DNA from: an uncultured Oscillospiraceae bacterium
Lineage (GTDB): Bacteria; Bacillota; Clostridia; Oscillospirales; Oscillospiraceae
Assembly (NCBI GenBank): GCA_947629245.1
Contig: CANRDC010000020.1
Span: forward strand, 1 to 36,605
Direction: 5' to 3'
DNA: 36,605 nt
The notes under the pieces are model-generated. The model was not told the DNA's origin and ran no database searches. It worked only from the letters and a program-made list of their open reading frames with translations. How positions within the stretch are numbered: position 1 is the first letter of the stretch; each line of letters starts with the position of its first letter. Of this stretch, positions 20,994 through 28,260 are shown one piece after another. Position numbers and translations under genes: made by a program.

Positions 20994-21592
20994 TACGCAT
21001 ACGGGAAGCGATCGTGGTGGAGGGCCGGTACGACAAGGCGGCCCTCGCGAACGTGGCGGACACGGTGATCGTGGACACCGCGGGCTTCGGCGTTTTTTCC
21101 GATAAGGAAAAGCTGGCGCTGCTGCGCCGCCTGGCCGCGGCGAGGGGACTGGTGGTGCTGACCGACAGCGACGGCGGCGGCTTTCTCATCCGCAGTTTTT
21201 TGAAGAGCGCTATCGACCCTCGTTTGGTGAAGCACGCCTATATCCCGGACGTGTCCGGCAAGGAGCGGCGCAAAAAAAGCCCCTCCAGGGAGGGGAAGCT
21301 GGGGGTGGAGGGCATGAGCCCTCAGGTGCTGGAGCAGGCTCTTCGCCGGGCGGGGGTCACCGTGGAGGGCGAGGAGGATAAAAACACAGCCCCGCCCATG
21401 ACGAAGGCGGAGCTGTATGCGCTTGGGCTCACGGGCCGACCGGACAGCGCCAAGAGGCGCTCGGCGGTGAAAAGAGCCCTGGACCTGCCGGAAAAGCTCA
21501 CTGCCAACGGCCTTCTGGACGTGCTGAACGTACTGACGACCCGGGAGGAGCTGGAACGGATCATTTCTTCAGAGCGGGATCTTCCACAATAA
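20990..21592 (+). CDS. Toprim/DUF4093 protein, ribonuclease M5-like
   Basis: This 200-residue protein begins with a Toprim nuclease domain: Glu11 in VVEGRYDK and the acidic pair in LTDSDGGGF near residue 58. RNase M5, the 5S rRNA maturase, has the same domain order, Toprim then the clostridial DUF4093 region. It is often found close to this set of housekeeping genes, so that is the best guess. The DSD of this protein replaces the usual DxD context, and a 20-residue Lys/Ser-rich linker (GKERRKKSPSREGK) follows. Start ATG 20990 overlaps the holA stop by 4 bases. A related primase-like Toprim role is not excluded. Confidence 0.7.
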   Translation: MIRIREAIVVEGRYDKAALANVADTVIVDTAGFGVFSDKEKLALLRRLAAARGLVVLTDSDGGGFLIRSFLKSAIDPRLVKHAYIPDVSGKERRKKSPSREGKLGVEGMSPQVLEQALRRAGVTVEGEEDKNTAPPMTKAELYALGLTGRPDSAKRRSAVKRALDLPEKLTANGLLDVLNVLTTREELERIISSERDLPQ

Positions 21593-21809
21593 GCAATCCT
21601 ATCCCCGCCAGCAGCAGGACCCCCGCCGGGGTCTCCGCCATAGACCGGGCCAGCCGGTAGAGCCGGAAGCTGCCCGCGCAGGGCTCTCCGGCGAACAGAC
21701 ACAGCACGAACGCCCCGAACACCATGGCGCAGCACAGGATAAGCGTGATGCGCACGGCCAGCAGTCCGCAGGGCGATATATTTGAAAAGCTATGTAATAA
21801 CTTTTTCAT
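21561..21809 (-). CDS. Small two-helix membrane protein, unknown function
   Basis: This is an 82-residue protein with a basic start (MKKLLHSF) and two hydrophobic segments, about residues 16-36 and 55-70, ending VEDPALKK. It overlaps the 3' end of the convergent Toprim gene by 32 bases. The ATG at 21809 has almost no room for a leader: a promoter-like TTGCGC-17-TATGAT ends only 6 bases upstream, so the message may be leaderless. I recall similar short proteins in related gut Clostridia but cannot name a function. Confidence 0.55.
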   Translation of the reverse strand: MKKLLHSFSNISPCGLLAVRITLILCCAMVFGAFVLCLFAGEPCAGSFRLYRLARSMAETPAGVLLLAGIGLLIVEDPALKK

Positions 21810-21815
21810 GGGCCT

Positions 21816-21844
21816 ATCATAACGCGTCCGGACCCGGAGCGCAA
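21816..21844 (-). promoter_or_regulatory. Promoter of the small membrane protein gene
   Basis: On the minus strand TTGCGC (21844-21839) and TATGAT (21821-21816) are 17 bases apart. The expected transcription start falls on or next to the ATG at 21809. Confidence 0.55.
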
Positions 21845-21874
21845 GGAACACTTTTTTCCATCATCGAAAGACGC

Positions 21875-21904
21875 CCGCGCCGGTGGTCATGACCACCGGC
21901 GCGG
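21875..21904. other. Perfect 30-base palindrome (hairpin)
   Basis: CCGCGCCGGTGGTCA is followed directly by its exact reverse complement. There is no clear T tract on either side. It could end the Toprim-gene transcript, 280 bases downstream of that stop, or be a protein-binding site ahead of nrdR. Confidence 0.5.
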
Positions 21905-21964
21905 GGTATTATGTCTATTTAAATGCGAAAAAACATAAATTATAGTAGCAATTTGGAGAAAGAT

Positions 21965-21974
21965 ATGCTATAAT
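21965..21974 (+). promoter_or_regulatory. nrdR promoter (extended -10)
   Basis: TGCTATAAT forms an extended -10 element (TATAAT at 21969-21974), 52 bases before nrdR. No good -35 hexamer is visible at the right spacing, as is usual for this promoter type. I saw no clear NrdR box pair here. Confidence 0.55.
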
Positions 21975-22025
21975 TATGTAAATTACCGTATACGCGGATA
22001 TGCGGAGCATTTTGGAGGAACGACG

Positions 22026-22493
22026 ATGAAATGTCCCTATTGCGGCTATGCCGAGAGCAAGGTCATTGATTCCCGCCCCGCGGACGAGGGCAGCACCATC
22101 CGCCGCCGCCGTGAATGCCTGATGTGCGGCAAGCGGTTCACCACGTATGAGAAGGTGGAGCGCATGCCCCTGGTGGTGGTGAAGCGGGACGGCAGCCGCC
22201 AGACCTTCGACAAGGTCAAGCTCATCAACTCCATGGTCCGGGCCTGCGAGAAGCGGACCGTGCCTCTGGATCAGATCGAGTCCATTGCCGACTCCATCGA
22301 GACGGAGCTGCAGAGCGCCCTGGAGCGGGAGGTGTCCACCGCCGAGATCGGCGATATGGTCATGGAGCAGCTGAAGAACGTGGACGAGGTGTCCTATGTC
22401 CGCTTCGCCAGCGTCTACCGCCAGTTCAAGGACATCAATACCTTCATGGAAGAGCTGACCAAGCTGCTGGGAGACAAGACCAAGAACGGTTGA
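22026..22493 (+). CDS. nrdR: Transcriptional repressor NrdR
   Basis: This 155-residue repressor of ribonucleotide reductase genes senses the ATP/dATP balance. The zinc ribbon uses Cys3, Cys6, Cys31 and Cys34 (CPYC and CLMC). An ATP-cone domain follows ([17 protein letters not shown], residues about 48-140). The length is exactly that of the family. ATG 22026 is preceded by TTGGAGGAA at good spacing. It is a single-gene unit; no ribonucleotide reductase gene lies nearby. Confidence 0.97.
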   Translation: MKCPYCGYAESKVIDSRPADEGSTIRRRRECLMCGKRFTTYEKVERMPLVVVKRDGSRQTFDKVKLINSMVRACEKRTVPLDQIESIADSIETELQSALEREVSTAEIGDMVMEQLKNVDEVSYVRFASVYRQFKDINTFMEELTKLLGDKTKNG

Positions 22494-22525
22494 GGCGGTT
22501 AAGGCGGTGAATGTGGTAAAAACGG

Positions 22526-23206
22526 TTAACGCTTTTCCCTGGGGGACAGAAACACGCCGCCAGCCATGTCCACCGTCATCATATACACGTCCTTGGGCGA
22601 GGACAGCTTCTGGCTGCGCAGGTGTTTTTCCAGCCACTTCTCGTCTTTGCCCAGTATCTTCAGATTCTCCTTCAATACCCGTCCCTCGTTGATGACGATG
22701 AGGGGGTAGCCGGGGTCCTCCGCCGTCACGTTCATCTGGGCGGCGGTGACCGGTCGGCTGCCGGGGGAGAGGATGACGTTGAGCTTGCCGTCTGTCTCCA
22801 GGATGGCGTATTCCACCTCGTTCAGGTCCAGGGCCCCCTGATTGCGCAGGGCCTCGGCCAGCTCGTCCGGGGTGAAGCGGTTGCGGCGCATCTGGGTCTG
22901 ATCGATGCGGCCGTGGGCGATGAGCAGGGCGGGCTTGCCCGCCAGCACCCCCCGGAATTTCACGCTTCTGGCCATGCAGACGCTCAGCAGAAGCTCCATG
23001 GCGAACAGCGTGGCCGCGGGGACGATGCCGTAATACAGGGGCTTGTCCGGCGCGCCGATGGGCGTGGCGGATACCTCGGAGATCAGGATCGTGACGATCA
23101 GCTCCGAGGGCTCCAGCTCTCCCAGCTGGCGCTTGCCCATCAGGCGCATGAACAGGATGAGCACGGCATATATGACGACGGAATTGAATATGATCTTACT
23201 TAGCAT
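22526..23206 (-). CDS. DUF421 domain membrane protein (YetF/YcaP-like)
   Basis: This 226-residue protein has three N-terminal membrane helices (about residues 1-90) and the family motif RLMGKRQLGELEPSELIVTILISE. A cytoplasmic YetF-type domain follows (GVLAGKPALLIAHGRID, then DELAEALRNQGALDLNEVEYAILE). Its role is unknown; relatives in Bacillus are linked to the membrane of spores or to stress. ATG 23206 lacks a ribosome site, and a TACTAT box ends only 4 bases upstream, so translation may be leaderless. It lies divergent from glmM and convergent with nrdR, with no terminator visible in the 32-base gap. Confidence 0.85.
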   Translation of the reverse strand: MLSKIIFNSVVIYAVLILFMRLMGKRQLGELEPSELIVTILISEVSATPIGAPDKPLYYGIVPAATLFAMELLLSVCMARSVKFRGVLAGKPALLIAHGRIDQTQMRRNRFTPDELAEALRNQGALDLNEVEYAILETDGKLNVILSPGSRPVTAAQMNVTAEDPGYPLIVINEGRVLKENLKILGKDEKWLEKHLRSQKLSSPKDVYMMTVDMAGGVFLSPREKR

Positions 23207-23275
23207 GGCGATAGTATGCCACGCTTTGCCCGGAGTATTATGAGCGGGCGGACTTTTTGGCAAGGGAGAATGGGA

Positions 23276-24631
23276 ATGGGTAAGTATTTTGGCACCGACG
23301 GCTTCCGGGGCGAGGCCAATGTGGATCTGAATCCGGTCCACGCCTTTCAGATCGGGCGGTATCTGGGCTGGTACTATGGCCGGGAGCATAAGGCGAAGAT
23401 CGTCATCGGCAAGGACACCCGCCGCAGCAGCTATATGTATGAGAACGCGCTGGCGGCGGGCATCGTGTCCTCCGGCGCGGACGCGTATCTGCTGCATGTG
23501 ACCACCACGCCCTGCGTGGCCTACATCACCCGCAGCGAGGGCTTTGACTGCGGCGTGATGATCTCCGCCAGCCACAATCCCTACTACGACAACGGCATCA
23601 AGCTTCTGAACGGCGACGGGGAGAAGATGGACGACGCCCTGCAGGACGAGATCGAAAAATACATCGACGGCCAGATCCCGGCTCTTCCCTACGCCACGCG
23701 GGACCAGATCGGCTGCACCGTGGACTTCTACTCCGGCCGGAACCGGTACATCGGTCGGTTGACCGCCATCGCGGACTGTCCCTTTGAGAACCGGACCATC
23801 GCCCTGGACTGCGCCAACGGCAGCACCTGGATGATCGCCAGGGCCGTGTTCAACGCCCTGGGGGCCAGGGTGCTGGTCATCAACGACCGGCCCGACGGCA
23901 CCAACATCAACCGGGGCTGCGGCTCCACCCACATCGAGCAGCTGCGGGAATTCGTCCGGGAGACCCGCGCGGACTGCGGCTTCGCCTTCGACGGAGACGG
24001 GGACCGGTGCCTGGCTGTGGACGAGCGGGGCGAGGTAGTCAACGGCGACGCCATCATGTACATATGCGCCAAGGGCATGAAGCGCCGGGGCCACCTGCCC
24101 AGCAATACCGTGGTCACCACGGTCATGAGCAATCTGGGCCTTTACAAGGCCCTGGACGCCGCCGGTATCGCCTATGAAAAGACCGCCGTGGGCGACCGGT
24201 ACGTGTATGAGAACATGAAGGCCAATAACCACCTGATCGGCGGCGAGCAGTCCGGCCACATCATCTTCCGCAAGCACGCCCGGTCCGGCGACGGCCTCAT
24301 CACCGCCATCATGGTCATGCGGGAGATGATCCAGACCAACCTGCCCCTGTCCACCCTGGCCGCGCCGGTGAAGATGTATCCCCAGGTGCTGAAAAACGTG
24401 GTGGTCACGGACAAGGAGCGGACTTTGGCCAACGAGGCCGTACAAAAGGCCGTGGCCGCGGTGGAGGCGGACCTTGGCGACGACGGCCGGGTGCTGCTTC
24501 GGGCCAGCGGCACGGAGCCGGTGCTGCGGGTCATGGCGGAGGCGTCCACACACGAGCTGTGCGAGCAGAGCGTGGACCGGATCATCGCCGCCATGGACGG
24601 CGAGGGCCTGCTGGTGGAGGTGCGCAAATGA
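23276..24631 (+). CDS. glmM: Phosphoglucosamine mutase
   Basis: This 451-residue enzyme turns glucosamine-6-phosphate into glucosamine-1-phosphate, the step before UDP-GlcNAc for the cell wall. It starts with GKYFGTDGFRGEAN. The catalytic phosphoserine is Ser99 in MISASHNPYYDNGIKL. FDGDGDRCLAVD binds the metal, GGEQSGHIIF binds substrate, and LRASGTEPVLRVM holds the phosphate near the C-terminus. Of two nearby ATG codons I chose 23276, 7 bases after AAGGGAG; the one at 23270 would be too close. It is coupled by an ATGA overlap to the hexapeptide-repeat gene. Confidence 0.95.
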   Translation: MGKYFGTDGFRGEANVDLNPVHAFQIGRYLGWYYGREHKAKIVIGKDTRRSSYMYENALAAGIVSSGADAYLLHVTTTPCVAYITRSEGFDCGVMISASHNPYYDNGIKLLNGDGEKMDDALQDEIEKYIDGQIPALPYATRDQIGCTVDFYSGRNRYIGRLTAIADCPFENRTIALDCANGSTWMIARAVFNALGARVLVINDRPDGTNINRGCGSTHIEQLREFVRETRADCGFAFDGDGDRCLAVDERGEVVNGDAIMYICAKGMKRRGHLPSNTVVTTVMSNLGLYKALDAAGIAYEKTAVGDRYVYENMKANNHLIGGEQSGHIIFRKHARSGDGLITAIMVMREMIQTNLPLSTLAAPVKMYPQVLKNVVVTDKERTLANEAVQKAVAAVEADLGDDGRVLLRASGTEPVLRVMAEASTHELCEQSVDRIIAAMDGEGLLVEVRK

Positions 24632-25290
24632 GGACCGCCGAGCTCTACGACCTCTCCCACACCGCCGCCGCCCCTTTGCTGGAAAAGACGGAATACCCCT
24701 GGGAGGCTCTGGCGGGCATCGGCGATCTCATCCTGTCGCTGGGCCCCACGCTGCCCGAGGCGGAATACGACCATCCGGCGGAGGATGTGTGGATCGCGAA
24801 GGACGCCACGGTGTTCGCCACGGCGTACATCAAGGGCCCCTGTATCATCGGCCACGGCACGGAGGTGCGTCAGTGCGCCTTCATCCGGGGCAACGCCCTG
24901 GTGGGCGAGCACTGCGTGGTGGGCAACTCCACGGAGCTGAAAAACGTCATTTTGTTCGATAATGTCCAGGTCCCCCATTATAACTATGTGGGCGACTCCA
25001 TCCTGGGCTATAAGGCCCATATGGGGGCCGGGAGCATCACCTCCAACGTGAAGAGCGATAAGGCCCTCGTGGTCATCCACAACGGCAAGGAGGACATCCC
25101 CACGGGTCGGAAAAAGGTGGGGGCCATGCTGGGGGACCGGGTGGAGGTGGGCTGCGGCAGCGTGCTCAACCCCGGCACCGTTATCGGCAGGGACAGCAGC
25201 ATCTATCCCCTGTCCTCCGTGCGGGGCGTGGTCCCGGCGGGCTCCATCTTCAAGGAGCAGAACAACATCGTGCCCAAAACGCTGCTGTAA
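24628..25290 (+). CDS. Hexapeptide-repeat (left-handed beta-helix) protein, GlmU-C-terminal-like
   Basis: This 220-residue protein has an N-terminal helical part. Hexapeptide repeats follow (for example VWIAKDATVFATAYIKG, then IIGHGTEVRQCAFIRG), forming a left-handed beta-helix as in the acetyltransferase half of GlmU. MGAGSITSNVKSD resembles the acetyl-CoA site region, and the end FKEQNNIVPKTLL is typical. Database entries often name such proteins UDP-N-acetylglucosamine pyrophosphorylase, but the nucleotidyltransferase domain is absent here. It probably acts in the same pathway as glmM, with which it overlaps by 4 bases, perhaps as an acyl- or acetyltransferase. The substrate is not proven. 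Confidence 0.8.
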   Translation: MRTAELYDLSHTAAAPLLEKTEYPWEALAGIGDLILSLGPTLPEAEYDHPAEDVWIAKDATVFATAYIKGPCIIGHGTEVRQCAFIRGNALVGEHCVVGNSTELKNVILFDNVQVPHYNYVGDSILGYKAHMGAGSITSNVKSDKALVVIHNGKEDIPTGRKKVGAMLGDRVEVGCGSVLNPGTVIGRDSSIYPLSSVRGVVPAGSIFKEQNNIVPKTLL

Positions 25291-25313
25291 AGGCCAAAAG
25301 CTTTTGAAGAGGC

Positions 25314-25366
25314 GGGAGGAACTTTTCTCGAAAAGTTCCTCCCGTGGGGTTTGGGGCGAAGCCCCA
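25314..25366. repeat. Two tandem hairpins downstream of the hexapeptide-repeat gene
   Basis: A 13-bp perfect stem (GGGAGGAACTTTT and complement, CTCG loop, 25314-25343) is followed closely by TTGGGG-CGAA-rich loop-CCCCAA (25351-25366). They look like a REP-type intergenic element rather than a simple terminator, because a separate, classical terminator follows at 25395. Confidence 0.55.
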
Positions 25367-25394
25367 ACTGACAGATACTCGATCAACATAAACG

Positions 25395-25428
25395 CCGGAC
25401 TGCCGTGTTTCGCGGCAGTCCGGTTTTT
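25395..25428 (+). terminator. Terminator of the glmM operon
   Basis: CCGGACTGCCG, a 7-base loop and CGGCAGTCCGG are followed by TTTTT at 25424-25428. The last bases touch the stop codon of the convergent gene. Confidence 0.85.
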
Positions 25429-26144
25429 CAGTTGTTGCCGCCGTTTCCGTTCGCGGGCGCGACGGCGGGGCTCTGGGGGACGTTCAGATTCTGGATGGCG
25501 GAGCGGTAATCCTCCGCCGCGTCGATGCTGTCGGGCGGGAAAAACTCCTCCACGGGGAATCTGATCCTCGAGAACATGGTGCAGGGATCGTCCTCGGAGT
25601 TGGACACGCAGTCCTTGTCGGGCAGGCAGTAGTCGTATACCGGCACCACCAGCTGGCTGTCCCGCTCCAGGCGGATGATGGAGAACTGCCCCAGGGTGGT
25701 CAGCCAGATGCGGCTGCCGTCCGTCAGGACCAGATCCTCCCCGAAGTGGGCCAGGATGGAGGCGGGGATGGCGGAGATGTCCGCCATGAGGCCGGTGGGG
25801 CAGGCGTCCGCCACTTTCATGTTCAGGGCGATGGGGTCCACGCACTCCACCACGCCGATGGGCTGGGTGTAGCTGTCGGCAAAGGAGCCGTCGGAGCTGA
25901 ACACCTTGGCGGAGCCCTCGCTGCCGAAGAGCATGACCCGCTTGTTGAACACGCAAAGGCCGTTCACCGGATTCTCGCCGGGGAAGGTGGTGCCGCTGAC
26001 CTCGTAGAAATAGGTCACGTCCACGGTGTAATAGCCCCGGTTGAAGCTGATCTCGTCAACGTCCACGTCCGCAAACAGCAGCGTGGCCCCGGTGGGCCGC
26101 ACGCTGAAGGCGCTCTCTATGTACGGCTGGGACGTGCCGCAAAG
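25428..26144 (-). pseudogene. Conserved clostridial hypothetical protein, 5' end missing
   Basis: The frame runs from TGA (25430-25428) back to an in-frame TAA at 26147-26145, with no plausible ATG near its upstream end. Recognizable features are SFNRGYYTVDVTYFYEV, MLFGSEGSAKVFSSD, GVVECVDPIALNMKV, YCLPDKDCVSNSEDDPC and RIRFPVEEFFPP. These match a family of about 250-300-residue clostridial proteins of unknown function that I recall, in which a Cys-containing stretch of about 30-40 residues precedes the SQPYIESAF segment. Here that stretch is absent, and AT-richer, unrelated DNA starts at the break. A GTG at 26102 could still give a 224-residue product. The truncation is attributed to insertion of the mobile element at about 26,140. 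Confidence 0.65.
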
Positions 26145-26195
26145 TTAAAGAGATAAATGGAAAACCCGCGCTTACATAGCTTCTTTATACCTGAG

Positions 26196-26217
26196 GCCGC
26201 CGGAGCGATCCGGCGGC
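26196..26217. other. Hairpin near the left end of the mobile element
   Basis: GCCGCCGGA, a GCGA loop and TCCGGCGGC form a perfect 9-bp stem. The flanking 26145-26263 region holds no gene. The hairpin may shield the element's first operon from outside transcription or be a recombinase-related site. Confidence 0.45.
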
Positions 26218-26263
26218 TTCTATTATGCCTCAATGCACAGGGACGCATATCATCAAGTACTCA

Positions 26264-26293
26264 TTGAAAACTGTTATTATGGTATGATATAAT
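26264..26293 (+). promoter_or_regulatory. Promoter of the Shango-like operon
   Basis: TTGAAA (26264-26269) and TATAAT (26288-26293) are 18 bases apart, with TG at the extended -10 position. They lie 31 bases before the first start codon. It is a strong, apparently constitutive promoter. Confidence 0.8.
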
Positions 26294-26324
26294 AATTTAT
26301 TATCACATAGTAGGAGCAGTGGAC

Positions 26325-28250
26325 ATGAGCCGACAAGGAGATAAAAACAAGAAGCCTGCAGGCATAGGCCTCCGAATTTTTTCCTTTATTCCGGCTTTCA
26401 ATTGGATCGCGCTGATCGTGCTTGGAAGCCGCACGTCGCGGCCAGTAAACTCGGTTTTTGGTGTGCTCTATGGCGTTGTAACCTTTGTGTGGCCGCAACA
26501 ATTGGCCTTTATTTCATGGATCGTTGTCATTGTTCACTTTTCCATCGCCGTCCATTTGGAAAAGCGGTCATTCGGAGCAGATTCCCTGGCGCCCGTTCAG
26601 GCTCAGGAGCCCCAAACGCCTTCCTATTGTTCTTCCGACCCTGATATTCGGTATACTGCCAATTCGGCCCCCGACCACTCTCTTGAAGTTGCCTCCCAGT
26701 CCTCCGCCCAAACCACGGGCACAAGTCATACACAGTCTTCCTATGTCGATGTATCTATACCCGGCTCATCGGAAAAGCGCGAATCCATCCCTGTAAAGTC
26801 AACTCCAGTTCAGGATACATATCCCTCAACTGATGCAGGGTTCCACATAACACTCGATATTGCAAGACCTTATTCCGAGTATCCCTCCCGTGATAAGTTC
26901 ATCCGGGATATGAAGCGATTTGCCAACGTCCGCGGAAAGCCCGCCGCCTTTGTCCCCTTCCAACAGTATTGGCCCATGTATGACAGCATGAGCCGCCAGC
27001 AGCAGGCGTGGTATTTCTATTGGCGTTCTGAGGTGCGAAACAAAGCCTTTCCGGATACCGATCTGTCATATATCTATGTTCATGTATACGAGCTGCTCAA
27101 TGGCGTTGGTTGGGATGATCCCAAAGACGGCTATGAGCAGTTAATGACCCTTTGGCTCTCTTATCGCGAACGTTTTCCATCTCTTGATTCTTATCTTTTT
27201 AATTGGACCTTTGATTTCGCGTTGATACATGACTTGTCACCGACATTTCCCTGCGTCCCGGAATATTCATCTTATTATTACCCGGAGCTCAATGATTATC
27301 TTATTGAATCGCATAGTACAGATACACCTTTGAAGCTCCCATTGTCATTGATAGAGAGTCTATGCGACTACAGAATGGCTCGCAATAAGTTTTACCAGGA
27401 TGGACACCAGGAACTGATGATGGAGTCGATCCCGCGCGTGGTCGCTCTTGCGGATGCGGCATCACGGAAGAAAAGCGGACGTGGTATATTGGCTGTATAT
27501 GGGCCGAACCGCCCCCGTAAGCAGGCGCATATCATTTACCAGAGCGCGATCCATCCAGAGGCGAACAAGCGCATTTATGTTCCGGTCAAGGCATATACCT
27601 CCAGCCAGCCATTGCGTACTTATATGAATGAGTTGGTCCGTTATGCGGAGAACAGCTTACGAGAGCTGTATGGCGTCAGAACGCGTCTGCGGAACGTGTC
27701 AATGGATGCGGAGACTGCGGCGCTGATCGATGCGTTTTTAAAGAAAGAGTATAGTCCCGCAGGCGAGGCGCATGCGGCAGCGTCTGTGGAGCTGAAATTG
27801 GACTTTAGCAGCATAGAAGAACTGCGCGCGCAGTCAGACGCAGTACGGGAGGCGCTGGCCGTAGACGAGGAACGCGGCGATATGGAAATGCCGCCCGCCG
27901 ATGAACCCGAAAACACGTCGGGGGAGAAACCGGTGACGGTGGAAACGCAACCCGATAATAATGGCGGCGACCGCTTTGATGTAAACGCTCTTCCCGCTGA
28001 GCTGCGATCTCTCATAGAAGCGATGACACCGGTCCAACAGCAGACGCTTTCTATCATCCTGGCAGGAGAGGATACCCGGTCCGCGCTTGCAAAACTCGCG
28101 GAAGAGGAATTGACGCTGCCGGAAATGCTCATCGACGAGATCAACGATACGGCATCGCAATATTTAGATGATATTCTTATCGACGCGCTCGGAGATGAAC
28201 CGCGTATTTTGAAACAATATGAGCCTGCTCTCAAGGCAGCCCTGAAATAG
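26325..28250 (+). CDS. sngA: TerB_N/TerB_C domain protein, membrane-anchored (Shango SngA-like)
   Basis: This is a 641-residue protein. Residues 15-78 hold two or three hydrophobic segments and a PxP-like turn, followed by a Ser/Thr/Pro-rich linker to about 195. The TerB_N domain then begins with FVPFQQYWPMYDSMSRQQQ and WYFYWRSEVRN, and the TerB_C domain occupies about 487-641 (LKLDFSSIEELRAQ to the end). TerB-type proteins with this layout accompany a BrxC/BrxD-like ATPase and a helicase in the anti-phage system Shango; the exact role of the TerB partner is not known. ATG 26325 is chosen because AGGAG lies 8 bases before it; the GTG two codons earlier is too close. Confidence 0.82.
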   Translation: MSRQGDKNKKPAGIGLRIFSFIPAFNWIALIVLGSRTSRPVNSVFGVLYGVVTFVWPQQLAFISWIVVIVHFSIAVHLEKRSFGADSLAPVQAQEPQTPSYCSSDPDIRYTANSAPDHSLEVASQSSAQTTGTSHTQSSYVDVSIPGSSEKRESIPVKSTPVQDTYPSTDAGFHITLDIARPYSEYPSRDKFIRDMKRFANVRGKPAAFVPFQQYWPMYDSMSRQQQAWYFYWRSEVRNKAFPDTDLSYIYVHVYELLNGVGWDDPKDGYEQLMTLWLSYRERFPSLDSYLFNWTFDFALIHDLSPTFPCVPEYSSYYYPELNDYLIESHSTDTPLKLPLSLIESLCDYRMARNKFYQDGHQELMMESIPRVVALADAASRKKSGRGILAVYGPNRPRKQAHIIYQSAIHPEANKRIYVPVKAYTSSQPLRTYMNELVRYAENSLRELYGVRTRLRNVSMDAETAALIDAFLKKEYSPAGEAHAAASVELKLDFSSIEELRAQSDAVREALAVDEERGDMEMPPADEPENTSGEKPVTVETQPDNNGGDRFDVNALPAELRSLIEAMTPVQQQTLSIILAGEDTRSALAKLAEEELTLPEMLIDEINDTASQYLDDILIDALGDEPRILKQYEPALKAALK

Positions 28251-28260
28251 GAGGTGCACA

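Noticed and set aside
22493-22525. Near-repeats GGCGGTTA in the gap between nrdR and the DUF421 gene
   Set aside because: Only two or three imperfect copies over about 30 bases; too little to call a repeat array.
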